Positions 1 through 11,040 of a DNA stretch of 64,000 nt are shown here, piece by piece. Position 1 is the stretch's first letter, and each line of letters begins with the position of its first letter. The translations under genes and the position numbers were made by a program. The stretch is from Basidiobolus meristosporus CBS 931.73 (taxonomy: Eukaryota; Basidiobolomycota; Basidiobolomycetes; Basidiobolales; Basidiobolaceae), in assembly GCA_002104905.1 (NCBI GenBank), contig MCFE01000159.1, positions 1-64,000 on the forward strand. Direction: 5' to 3'. Under the pieces are notes generated by a model. The model was given only the letters and a program-made list of their open reading frames with translations, ran no database searches and was not told where the DNA came from.

Positions 1-185
1 GCTGTTGCACCTCAGACTTGCCATCAAGAAGCTTTTCAGGGCAGTGCACAAGGCACACATAGGCATTTGGAGACACTTGGAGCGCCTAGGAAGCTAGAGA
101 AGCAGGAGCTTTTACTCAAGTGACAAATTGACAAAGACACTAGCAGCTTATATTCAGAGGTTATTAGACTTGCTCCACTGGATAG

Positions 186-535
186 TGTTGTAAAAGTTTG
201 TAATTCCACCTAAATATTCACCTAACCTAGTCACTTAGATCATCACCTTCAAATCCTAGAGAATACTGACCAAATTCCTTGTTGAGATTTACTTAGAATA
301 TTTTCACCAAAATACCAGGTACCTAGAACATGAAAGTTCTTAAAGTTGTTCAAACAGCCCCAAGCTTTGCACACATGTTCTTGGGACCTTCCTTAACCTA
401 TTCTACGTGTTTGTAATACCAAGAACAGGTAAAAGTATAAATACTACTTTTACATTCAATAAATCATTAAGTGAAAACTACAAAATCTACTTGTCCTCCC
501 AAATCACTTCCAATATCTCCAAGACTCTTACAACA
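186..535 (+). repeat. Copia LTR, 5' outer copy
   Basis: A 350-bp LTR with TG...CA ends. It contains a TATA-like tataaata at 436-443 and an aataaa at 458, as expected for promoter and polyadenylation signals. It pairs with the LTR 4834-5183 by the shared gatag target duplication. Confidence 0.93.
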
Positions 536-626
536 GGTTATGAGCCCCAAGCTGTCACTCTCTGCAATGTCTACTACTGCTATTACTGGAATTTTTCCCT
601 CTGCTGAAAAGTTGGATGGATCTAAC
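536..626 (+). repeat. 91-bp copia leader/gag start, first copy of a tandem duplication
   Basis: The bases 536-626 repeat at 976-1066 with few differences (Met-Ser-Thr-Thr start of gag included). Together with the preceding LTRs this makes two tandem LTR-plus-91-bp units, 186-626 and 627-1066. Confidence 0.9.
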
Positions 627-975
627 TGTTGTAAAAATTTGTATTTCCACCTAAATATTCACCTAACTTAGTCACTTAGATCATCACCTTCAAATCCTAG
701 AGAATACTGACCAAATTCCTTGTTGGGATTTACTTAGAATATTTTCACCAATATACCAGGTACCCAGAACATGAAAATTCTCAAAGTTGTCCAAGCAGCC
801 CCAAACTTTGCACACATGTTCTTGGGACCTTCCTTAACCTATTCTGTGTGTTTGTAATGCCAAGACCAGGTAAAAGTATAAATACTACTTTTACATTCAA
901 TAAATCATTAAGTGAAAACCACATAATCTACTTGTTCTCCCAATCACTTCCAATATCTCCAAGACTCTTACAACA
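627..975 (+). repeat. Copia LTR, internal extra copy
   Basis: A 349-bp LTR nearly identical to 186-535, lying between the duplicated 91-bp leader segments. It is followed by the full internal region of the element. Confidence 0.92.
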
Positions 976-1006
976 GGTTATGAGCCCCAAGCTGTCACTC
1001 TCTGCC

Positions 1007-1805
1007 ATGTCTACTACTGCTATTACTGGAATTTCTCCCTCTGCTGAAAAGCTGGATGGATCTAACTACCAAGTGTGGAAGGTGAAGATGAAGATGCTGC
1101 TACAAGAAAGAGGCCTTTGGGATATTGTCATGGGAGAAGAATGCCCTCCTAAAAACGTGGGAGAGGGAGCCTCAAAGTACCAGAAGAAAGAACAAAGTGC
1201 CTTTAACTGCATTTGCCTTAATGTCAAGGACAAATTGCTAATTCAATGCTCAAGAGCAAAAACAGCAAAGAATGCCTGGAAAGCATTAGAGGACACCTAC
1301 CAGTCATGTTCAGCTGCCAAGAAATGTATCTGAGACAAAAATTCTTTACTACAAAGATGCTGCCAGGAGAAGAAATGAAAAATCTAATTAACAGAATTAC
1401 CCTGCTGGTAGATGAGATGGAATCTGTGGGCATACCAACTACTGATGAGGATGTGATAGTAACCATCCTGAATAGCCTGGCAGACAAGTTTCAGGGCCTT
1501 GTATCAGCCCTAGAGTCCAGAACTGAAGATTTGACCTTAATTACGTATATGGAAGGCTCCTGGATGAAGAATTAAGAAAATCAAGCGCCAATAAGAAGGA
1601 AGAAGGAAATGCTTTAATAAGCAATGATAGCCAACAAAGGAGGTACCCAAGACCCTACAAAGGTAATAGCAACCTATTTTGCAACTACTGCAAAAGGAAA
1701 GGACACACATCAGACCGGTGTCTCAAAAAGAGAGATTATCAGCAAAAGAAGCCTGAATATGGAAATGCTGCAACAACTGAAGATAGACTATTCATATCTG
1801 CACTA
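1007..1805 (+). pseudogene. Copia gag (UBN2-type capsid plus CCHC zinc knuckle), frameshifted
   Basis: The start is the ATG at 1007 (Met-Ser-Thr-Thr-Ala), shared with the duplicated leader at 567; an upstream in-frame ATG at 980 is possible. The capsid part, containing LDGSNYQVWK and a short conserved YLxxKFxxxKM-like helix, breaks near 1310-1330 and continues in another frame to 1575. A zinc knuckle CNYCKRKGHTSDRC is readable around 1680-1722 in a third frame. Gag normally forms the virus-like particle that packages element RNA; this copy cannot make a full-length product. Confidence 0.85.
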
Positions 1806-1808
1806 AAT

Positions 1809-4800
1809 ATGACCACAAGCAAGGATTCTCAGATGTGGTATATTGACCCTGGAGCTTCTCAACACTTTACACACCAAAAAGAACTTTCTACCAAATATCA
1901 AAAAATTCCAATTAAGAAGGATTTCATGGGTGACAATAGAACACTTGATGCAGTGGGAGAAGGAACTATCAAAGTAAACCTTAGTAGCAGTGAAGGATGC
2001 TATACACTGACCTTTAAAGAAGTACTCTATGTACCAGAAATAGCCAAGAACCTACTCTCTGTAAGCAAGGCCACAGCAGAAGGACTCAGTTTCAGCTTTG
2101 ATAATTCTGGATGCAGGATTGCTGATCAAAATGGTGCACATATTGCTTTGGGCATCAGAGATCAGAATCTATACAAGTTGACTTATATTCCATCATACTT
2201 GGAAGCCAATATAAGTAACTTAAATGAAGAAACACCAATACTTTGGCACAGGAGATTTGGGCACATCAATTTTGATTATTTGCGCATAATGATCAAAGAT
2301 CAGCTAATTTCTGGAGTGGGAATTGATCCCCCAGCTAATTTGGAGCACTGTGAAGCCTGTATACATGGGAGACAAGCCAGACAACCGTTTAAGAGCTCTG
2401 GGTTAACCAAAACTAAGAAAAATTTAGATCTAATTCACTCAGATCCATGTGGACCTATGCAAAATTTATCCTTAGGTGGGATAAAGTATTTAATCACTTT
2501 TGTTGATGATTATACAAGATACACATGGGTCTACCTCATAGAGAGAAAGTAAGAAGCTCTGTTTAAGCTCAGGGAGTTTAAAGCCATAGTGGAGAGAGAA
2601 ACTGGTGAAAAAGTCAAGAAAATATGCTCTGACAATGGTGGAGAATATACCTCAAAATTCATCATCCACTTCTGCAAAATTCATGGGATAAAGCAAGAGA
2701 CTACTGAACCATACTCCCCACAGCAAAATGGAGTAGTAGAACCAGCTGACAGATCAATAATTGATATGGCAAGATCTATGATCCATGATCAAAAATTATC
2801 CTATGATTTTTGGGCGGAATCAGTTGCCACTGCTGTATACCTTAAAAATAGGAGTTATAACAGAATACTTTGTAATCCTACTCCATGTGAAGCATGGTAT
2901 GGATACAGACCAAGTGCAGAACATCTAAGAATATTTGGGTGTACAGCATATGCCAAAAAACTGGCTGGAAATCAGTCAAAATTTGAGCCAAAAAGTGTAA
3001 AATGCATATTTTTGGGCTACTGCAATGAGAGTAAGGCATACAGACTCTACAATCCCAAAGCAAAGAAGCTGATCAAGTCCAGGGAAGTGTAGTTTGATGA
3101 AAATTCAAAATTTTCACAAAAAATGACATCAGTTGATGATAAAAATTTGATCTCAAGTCCACCAATTGTCAGGATTGAATCAGAGCAAAACAGTGAAAAT
3201 TCTTTCACTCCAGAGGACTCTACAACCATGGTTCAGCCAGAATCAGTGCCCAGGAATATCCCAGAAGTGATCATTCCAGTATCAAATGCCCGGAGATCCA
3301 ATCGGACAAGAAATAGCCCAAATTACTATATCAATGAGGGTACAAACTTAGCCTATGCCTATTCAGTCCATATTGATGAGCCCCAGACTGTAGGAGAGGC
3401 CCTAAATAGCCCTCAGACAAAGTTTGGAGATCTGCAATGACTGAGGACTATCAGGCCCTGATGGGAAATCAAACTTGGGACTTAGTCAAATTACCAATCA
3501 ACCAAAAATCAATTGGATGCAGATGGGTCTTCAAGACAAAGTACAAGGCTGATGGTACAATTGAAAGATACAAAGCAAGACTTGTAGCCAAAGGATACTC
3601 TCAAACAAAAGGACTTGACTATACTGAGACCTTTGCACCGGTAGCCAAGTTTAATTCCATCAGATTAATATTGGCTATTGCAGCAAAATATAAGTTTTTT
3701 ATTCATCAAATGGATGTAAAAACTGCATTTTTGAATGGAGAACTTGATGAGGACTTGTATATGGACCAGCCTGATGGGTTTGTTGACCAAGATAGCCCCC
3801 ATTTGGTCTGCATGCTTAAAAAGTCACTATATGGTCTCAAACAATCACCAAGAGCCTGGAATTGCCGCCAATAACTTAGAAACATTGGAAGAGACTAAAT
3901 CCTGCCTATCTAAGAAGTTCAAGATGTCTGATCTAGGAGAACTTAGTTACTACTTAGGGATTAAGTTCTCCATAGACAGAAGTACCCAGACTATCACCCT
4001 AAGCCAATCCAAGTATATCCAAGATATAATAAAGAAGTGCCAAATGGAAGACTGTAAACCAACAGCTACCCCAATGGAGACAAACCTTAACTTGGTCAAA
4101 ACTCAACCCAATCAAGAGAGCTTTGTGCCATCTGAAAGCCCTGACTTTCCTTATCAATCTATGGTCGGCAGTCTGATGTATATCATGCTTGGAACATGTC
4201 CAGATATCTCATATTCAGTGGGAGTTGTCAGCCAACATAATCAGAACTATGGATCTCATCATATTGCTGCAGTTAAGCGGATTTTTAGATACCTGAAAGG
4301 AACTGCTGATATCTGCTTAAGATATACTTATAAGGATTCAGAACAGGATCTTGTGAGATACTCTGATGCTGATTGGGGACAAAATTTAGAAGACAGAAGA
4401 TCCACCACAGGATACACCTTTATTTACTGTAAAGGAGCAATATCATGGAATTCAAGAAAGCAACCAACCATAGCACTTTCCACCACAGAGGCAGAGTATA
4501 TGGCAGCCTGTAGAGCTACAAAAGAAGCAATGTGGTTAAGAAAGCTGTTTACAGATTTAGGCCTATGTCAAAAAACACCTATTACTTTATTTCAAGATAA
4601 TCAAGGATGTAAACAATTAGGTAGATATCCAACTTTTCATGCTAGAACCAAGCACATAGATATTAGACATCATTTCATATGTGAAGCTATAGAGAATAAC
4701 TTAGTAAGCTTAGTTTACTGTCCTAAAGATGAAATGATTGCAGACATATTTACCAAACCTTTAGCTAGAGACAAGTTTGAATATCTTAGGTCAAAATTAG

Positions 4801-4823
4801 GACTAGTCAGTATGAATATTTAG
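1809..4823 (+). pseudogene. Copia pol: protease, integrase, RT and RNase H, broken, RT active site deleted
   Basis: Domains in order: protease with WYIDPGASQH, where the usual DSGA is DPGA (about 1842); integrase zinc region with HRRFGH and CEAC (2247-2360); catalytic core with FVDDYTRYTWVY, stop at 2550, then SDNGGEY and SPQQNGVVEP (2630-2745); a second stop at 3090; a frameshift near 3430; RT with WVFKTKYKADG and QMDVKTAFLNGELDEDLY (3510-3760) ending in PRAWN; then a jump to NNLETLEETKSCL. The block that should hold YVDD is absent. RNase H follows with SDADWG, STTEAEYMA and TKHIDIRHHF, ending at the TAG at 4821. The lesions are certain; the original activity is inferred from family membership. 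Confidence 0.9.
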
Positions 4824-4833
4824 CTGAGTGGAG

Positions 4834-5183
4834 TGTTGTAAAAATTTGTGATTCCACCTAAATATTCACCTAACTTAGTCACTTAGATCATCACCATCAA
4901 ATCATAGAGAATACTGACCAAATTCCTTGTCGGGATTTACTTAGAATATTTTCACCAAATTACCAGGCACCCAGAACATGAAAATTCTCAAAGTTGTTCA
5001 AACAGCCCCAAACTTTGCACACATGTTCTTGGGACCTGCTTTAACCTATTCTATGTGCTTGTAATGCCAAGACCAGGTAAAAGTATGAATACTACTTTTA
5101 CATTCAATAAATCATTAAGTGAAAACCACATAATCTACTTGTCCTCCCAAATCACTTCCAATATCTCCAAGACTCTTACAACA
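4834..5183 (+). repeat. Copia LTR, 3' copy
   Basis: A 350-bp LTR ending cttacaaca at 5183, immediately followed by the gatag target duplication. It matches 186-535 along its full length with scattered substitutions. Confidence 0.93.
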
Positions 5184-5905
5184 GATAGTGCCACAATGAG
5201 CCATGAGTACAAAATGATGCCATAGTGTGCCTGGGAGGCCAAGTGAACCTGGAAATGGCCACAGAGTGTGAAATATAGTTATACATTGGCATGCAATGCA
5301 GCCCCTCTGTTTCACCCATTATGCGGGTGGAAATCCATTCTTTGACCTTTTTTTTGGGATGAATGTTGTTCATGATGTATAGAAGGACAGAAGGACCAAA
5401 GACAAATATCTGGTATGCAATACCAATTGCACTCTGAGTCTAGCTCCTGTGGCTTGCAACATGTCACCAAATGCATTGCACCATCTAGGTCCACTGGAGC
5501 TATCTGGCACTATATGTCAGTATTAGCCTTAAAGTAAGACCTATACAAAGCACTTATAGTATCCAATAGTTCCAGTGGACTATGATAGTGCCATGCATTG
5601 ATGACATGTTGCAAGCCATAGGAGCTGATTCAGAGTACCATTGGTATTGTGTACCAGATGCATGTCTTCAGTCCATCTTTCCTCTTGCACATCCTGCACA
5701 ATATTCATCCCAAAAATAAGGTCAAAGAATGGATTTCTTCCTGTTTAATGCATGACACACCAGGGCTGCTTTGCATGACAATGTATAACTATGTTTTGCA
5801 CTCTGTGGCCAAGTCTAGGTTCACTTGGCCTCCCTGGTACATTGTGGCATCATTTGGCACTCATGGCTCATTGTGGCACTATCCAATGGAGCAAGTCTAT
5901 TAACC

Positions 5906-7435
5906 CATCAGACACCCTACACACCCTGAGCTGTGTAGCTTCTCCCAGGAGTGCCTTTACACTACCACAGTGCATGCACTTGCCTGATGTAGAAGCAGTT
6001 ACATCTAGTAATTTTACATAAAGTGAGAGATTAATTATACAATAAATAAGCAGATATCATAGTTAGCTGGCTTATGGGATTGTACTGATCAGATTAGACA
6101 AGTGCGATAAATCTAAAATAAGGGAAGTAGAGAAATAGTGTAATGAAAAATATGGGAATGGGCACATCTGTCAGCAGGTGTCAATGTGACACCACTACAA
6201 TGCCATGTTCTTTGATGTTTGGAAGAAAATTCAACCACTTTGCAGAATATCAGAATACGGTGCCAGCAAGTTTAAATACACACAAGCTACAGAACCAGCT
6301 TGAGTACCTTCCCAACATTGTCCACCCAGCTAGCAGTGTCACTAGTAAAGCCTCACTGTAAGACAAAGGAACAGCAGCTTCCCTGATTGGTCATTTGACA
6401 TGATACTAAATCCAATCTGACAGTATAAACTTGATCCTAAATATGATGGCCCATCCAAAGTTGTCAGAACACTACTGGAGAATCTTATGTACTTCAAGAC
6501 AACAACAGAGAATGGCCTTCTAAGAACTTCTCACCTAATTCACTCAAAACTAAATCTGAAGACCCAGTAACTTCAAATCTTTTAAAGTCAAATCTAATGT
6601 GGACCATGATGGACAAGAACCAGATTATCTTTATTTAGAGTACCTCTACAACACCACAACAGCTCCTTTAATATTAGCCCACTTTACATCATTTCACTCA
6701 CCAGCCTTGCATATCTTCAGTGTCTTTTGATTGTTAGGATTGGATTTCAAGATCTCAGTCTCTATGTTGCATGCTGTAATAGATTTTCTGTGGGCTTTGT
6801 ATTTGGGCACTATTGTTGTGCTTCAAAGACTGTAGAGTGTTCCACTGCTGTTATATTGGGAAATGAGTCAAGTTATGACATTGAGTTACCTGAGGTTCTT
6901 CTTTGCAGCCTAGATGCTGTATTCTCAACCCTTTTTCTTGATTACACTACACATTTATTACATTCCTCCTGTCTCTGGACTATTACCTGCTTTTTTGGGT
7001 CATCTCATCTGATTAGTTAGCCACTACCCTTAATTGTCTCATTAATGGTTTGGTATGGGCTGAAAATATACTGTCAAACACTGGTGATGTTGAAATATTG
7101 AACCATCTGGCATCATTAAGCAGCTAAATATTTACTGATCAATTCTAGACTAGTCTTGGTCTCTGTAAGACTAATTTGAAGCCCTAATTTTCCACTTTTT
7201 TCAGATCTATGATCCTATAATTATTCTCCTATAGTCAATATCAAATGAACACTTTTACCAAACATTATGTACTAGCCCTGAAGCTGTTACAGAATACTCC
7301 TGAATGCTGAGAAGCCCTGCTTACTTAGTGTTACAGCTGTATTACTTCTACAAGTGTATAAATACTGAGCTTCTTTATGAATAAACAACAGCTCAACTAT
7401 TACCAGTATTTCTTGATAAGTTCCTTATATGCAAA
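5906..7435. repeat. Degenerate repeat with inverted partner at 13726-15045
   Basis: Two stretches are reverse-complement matches of the partner: 5940-6220 with about 14805-15030, and 7080-7430 with about 13730-14075, in the order expected of one inverted copy. A third stretch, 6700-6900, instead matches the reverse complement of about 23440-23650, including a shared run tttgggcactattgttgtgc-like. The reading frame 6727-7020 spans this stretch but is not supported in the other copies. Probably remnants of a transposon family I cannot name. Confidence 0.6.
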
Positions 7436-7439
7436 TCAA

Positions 7440-9155
7440 TTTGTAAATTGCAGCAGGTAGTTGTGATGTTAAGATGGTCATTTGCTGGCCTTGTACTAGA
7501 GATAATAGACTGGATGCAACCTCATTTGTCTGAGCATAATGGTCAGCTTGCAGCTTCATAGAGATTCCAGCTGTACTTGTCAACATGAACATATCAATTT
7601 AGAGGAATTTGTGAGACCCTTTGGCCCACTTAAGCCTTTTAGATATGGCCTGTGGAAAGATAGCTCTGAAGAGAAGGCTTGCTGATGAATTGTCAGCCTA
7701 TCTCTCCTCACAACAGTAACCTGCACTGGACCAGCAAAAACACAATATGAAATGGAGACAGCTCCTGTGGCCAAAAATGACAAGATTACTTTATAGAGCC
7801 AAGCAGTCTCAGTAGTCTATTTACTGGTCTAAGAAGTGGTGTTGTGGATGGAGTAGTACCATACTTCCACCAATACTAGAAATAGGCACTTGGATAATTC
7901 ACTGCTATTTCTGGTCAAAATCATTCTGGGATGCAACTTGCCATGTACTCGGTATAAATGTAAAACCCTCATATGTATTGTAACAAATGACCCAAAGATT
8001 GTTCTGGTGCCAGCATGTGTCAACAGTTATATGGCACTCACATCTGAAAATGTCAACATTTTATGGTGTCCAACTTGACAGGAATCTGCTATCACAGTAA
8101 AAAAACATTGGTCACACTCCAGATGTGCTCCAGTAATATCCCATCTAGCAAAGCTCATGCAGTCCAAAAGTATTGTGAGGCAATAAAGTACAGCACTCAG
8201 TGTCAATCATGTGTATACATTTCTTATATATTCAATGCCTATGGAAGTTAACTTGGTCCCACAGGTGGATCCAATCCAGATCATCCATCAAGATCCTATC
8301 AGAAGACTACAATAATACCAGCAGCTTGGAATTAATGACCATCTGCACAATCTTACAACAGGTTCACAACAGCATTTGGCTAATTTTACTGCCAAATAAA
8401 GTTATATAACATAACAGTGTTTGTATTGTGCTCTGCCAAATGGTGGCATGATATTGTCATGGTCTTAGTGCGCTCTACAACTACTTCAATGGATCTTGCT
8501 GGCCTGTACATCCAATTTCCTTATATGGCAAATAACTTGACAGTGTCTTGATGGCCTCATTGCAAGCCTCTGATGGTATTAATGTGGCAGTATGGTGGCC
8601 TACAGCTAGTTCTGTATAATGCTGCTGTACCAATTTACCAAATGGTGTTTCCTTTTTGTACCTCCCCTTGCCCAATTCATAAGTTCCACTGCAGAATCAC
8701 CCCTCTTTTTTTTCTTACCCACTACTAACTTAGGTATTCCACATATAGTTTGAATCAAAAAAAATATGGCACTTGGGTTACTAACCTCTACAAGCATGCA
8801 CACCTGCTACAATTGACATACTTCTATCACCTCAACTTTATGGCTTCTGGTGTGATACTTACAAAGTTGCCATATACCTTGTATTGCAGGTAACATATAT
8901 ATCTTGTCAACATATGCTTGGTTGCCTTAGCTTCTGCCATGAATACCTTGTGAATATCCACAAAGGGCTTTTTGGTATTTAGCCAATATATTCCTTCTCC
9001 CTGCTGGACTCTGGTCCCTGTTATAGGTGCGCTCTGGCTCTTGTTTGCATGAACTCTATATTAAATGATGTAGAAACTGGCTTGCAACCAATAAAGATCC
9101 TGCATACCTTGGTGGAGTATTTCCTAATAAATTTAGTCACTTGTTGCACCCAACC
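7440..9155. mobile_element. CACTA/EnSpm (Tnp2-type) element fragment, internally rearranged
   Basis: The part 7580-8235 matches 27237-27800 in the same orientation, which is the start of the Tnp2 transposase. The part 8240-9150 matches the reverse complement of about 29200-30440, the distal part of the same family. The middle (the DDE core equivalent of 27800-29085) is missing, so a deletion plus inversion joined the two ends near 8235-8240. Frameshifts and stops are dense in all frames. The 3' part is interrupted by the solo LTR 9156-9684 and resumes at 9685-9768. Confidence 0.7.
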
Positions 9156-9684
9156 TGTTATGAATAGACACAAGGCAGGAGAGTAGGGCTAGGCAAGGCA
9201 GGGCCAGGAAAGGACTTTGGTGTGGATGAACAAGGCAAGGTGGATTTCCAAGGCAAGGCTGTTTATTCAAGACCTGTGTTTAACAGACTGAGGAATACTT
9301 AAGGGGGGATAGGACTATATATACTGTTTGGCTATACTGATGCCAAGAGATATTAGCTAATACTAATGGGGTTGTGGGGTGAGGCACAGCAGCAGTGCTG
9401 GGGATAATGATATAAAGGGCAAGGCACTGAGACAGGATGGGGAAATGGATTGGGTCACCTGACCATGTGACTAAGTCATGTGACCTGGTATTTCCATATA
9501 TGGTACTGGGCTATGATAAATACAATGGGAAGCTTCCATGGAATGTTCCATTGTGTAACAATGGTTTGGAATGGTCAGGAACTTTCTGGAAGATGGTAGA
9601 ATGTTCCAGAAGGAATCTCTTAGAAATTGAGCTAGGAAGCTGAAACTTGGCATGAGTGTTCATGGTTGTCATGTGATCATGACA
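9156..9684. repeat. Solo LTR of an unassigned family, TSD caacc
   Basis: The 529-bp unit begins tgttatgaatag and ends gtgatcatgaca, with near-inverted 8-bp ends (tgttatga / tcatgaca). It is flanked by caacc at 9151-9155 and 9685-9689. The paralogous region near 29170-29190 (reverse complement) reads straight through the target as an empty site. No internal coding region or partner LTR is present in the window, so orientation and superfamily are unknown. Confidence 0.85.
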
Positions 9685-9768
9685 CAACCCAACTCTGCAT
9701 TACATTACTGATACCCACACACTGGAGCTGCTTAGCTCCTAGATGCCACAGGCATAGGCATCTTCATG
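9685..9768 (-). mobile_element. Continuation of the CACTA-type fragment after the solo LTR
   Basis: The bases aactctgcattac onward match the reverse complement of about 29085-29185 in the plus-strand CACTA copy, including the stretch gctgcttagct. It ends where the gypsy LTR begins at 9769. Confidence 0.7.
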
Positions 9769-10137
9769 TGTTATGATCTGCCAGTTGAATGTTTAAGTTA
9801 GATCAGTTTTAAGTCAATTCAATTATTTATATTTTAGGTTGTCAGTATATAAGTATTATCTATCAGATCAGTACCATTAGTTAGTAAATGAATCATCAGA
9901 TCCTTATCAGACAGAAAAAGTTGTATTAAGTAGGATCTTATTAGGTAGTGATGATGCAATAATATGTATCATCAGCCACAACCTACATTAGGAAATACAA
10001 TGAGTCAGCAATTGATCTGGCAAAAGTGTATATAAGGAGCTGCTGGAACCTCAGTAAAATTCAGTTCAAGCTTTAGTAAATTCAATACTAGCTAAACTCC
10101 CTACTCCTCTACAACTCTTATATCAGGACATGTAACA
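9769..10137 (+). repeat. Gypsy LTR of copy A
   Basis: The 369-bp LTR begins tgttatgatctgcc and ends catgtaaca. It is followed directly by tggtagcagc (10139-10148), which fits a primer-binding site for the 3' end of an initiator methionine tRNA. Confidence 0.9.
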
Positions 10138-10172
10138 TTGGTAGCAGCAAAAATCAGAAACCGCCCTCAAGA

Positions 10173-11040
10173 TGTCCAAAAATCAAGAATGAAAGAATTT
10201 TATGTGGCAAATCCTGGCCCAGCAGCAACAGTTACTCCAGATCCTTAGCCAGCAGCAACAAGGAATGACTACCATGGCTTAAAGCCAGTAAAACTGTGTC
10301 AAGAGCAACTTTAGTGTGAAGGTCAACTGTAACCATGGTAGAGTCAGTGCCAACATGGGAATTTGGCTCTTCCAGATTGAAGATGCTTTCAATGCTAAGG
10401 GAAATGCTCCAGAAAGCAAGTTACATTACGCAGCCTCCTACCTGGCATATGCAGCTTTACATTGGTACCACAACAAGATCAGGTCAGCTACTATTATGGG
10501 AAGCTCTACAATCTCTACTGGGGATGAGTTCATGTTGGAAATTCAGGATGATTTTGAGCCTCCACACCAGCAGACACTGCTAAGAAGAAAGTAGAAGATA
10601 CTTGGACAGGAAGGAATAGTTCAAGAGTAGATCTATGAATATAAATGTCTACTTAGACCAATTGAAACAATGGACTTTCTGAATCAAGTGGAATGCTTTA
10701 TTGATGGGCTGAAAGAATGAACTTGCAAGGAAGTGAATTATTGAAGACCTCAGACTATTGAAGAAGCCATCAAGATTGCCATTGACTATGACTCAGCTAA
10801 GCTTAGAGTTGGGAAGCCCTAATGACTAATCAGAGAGGCTATAATCACCATGAAAGAAGACAATCAGAAGCAGTGCCAATGGAAATAGAGGCTATGCAGA
10901 AGAATCCTACCTTGGAAGAATGTAAGAAGAAAGGACTTTGCTTTAATTGTCACCAGCAGGGACATATTGCAAAGTACTGCCCTCAGAGAAGAAATGGACA
11001 CCAGCCATCAAGAACCTTCAGCCATATTGAAGCCCTTGAG
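10173..11040 (+). pseudogene. Gypsy copy A gag, with CCHC knuckle, many stops
   Basis: The ATG at 10173 aligns with the gag start of copy B (Met-Ser-Lys-Asn-Gln-Glu), but a stop follows within a few codons. A retrotransposon gag domain is readable at 10316-10594 (WLFQIEDAF, SKLHYAASYLA, FEPPHQQTLLRRK), then broken by stops. The nucleocapsid knuckle CFNCHQQGHIAKYC is intact at about 10939-10980. The knuckle frame continues into the protease region. Confidence 0.85.

Larger units (their letters stand above)
186..5183 (+). mobile_element. Ty1/copia LTR retrotransposon, degenerate, with an extra 5' LTR
   Basis: The element is bounded by LTRs 186-535 and 4834-5183, both beginning tgttgtaaaa and ending cttacaaca, and is flanked by the 5-bp target duplication gatag (181-185 and 5184-5188). 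Internal order is gag, CCHC knuckle, protease, integrase, reverse transcriptase, RNase H, which is the copia order. A third LTR (627-975) with a repeat of the first 91 internal bases sits at the 5' end. A candidate primer-binding site follows the LTR (ggttatgagc at 976) and a short purine-rich stretch (gagtggag) precedes 4834. Several frameshifts, nonsense codons and a deletion across the RT active site make it non-autonomous. Confidence 0.93.
159..5905. repeat. Foldback (long inverted repeat) element, split by a copia insertion
   Basis: The sequence 159-185 plus 5189-5505 is an imperfect reverse complement of 5565-5905, leaving a loop of about 60 bp. The outer ends read ggttattagacttgctcc on the left and the complement of ggttaatagacttgctcc on the right. 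The left arm is interrupted after gatag (181-185) by the copia element 186-5183 and resumes at 5184 with the duplicated gatag. Motifs of the form tggcactat / atagtgcca recur inside both arms, as in subterminal repeats of CACTA elements. A related short foldback lies at 24895-25118. No coding sequence is apparent in the arms. Whether it is an independent foldback element or the end of a CACTA element is not settled. Confidence 0.75.
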
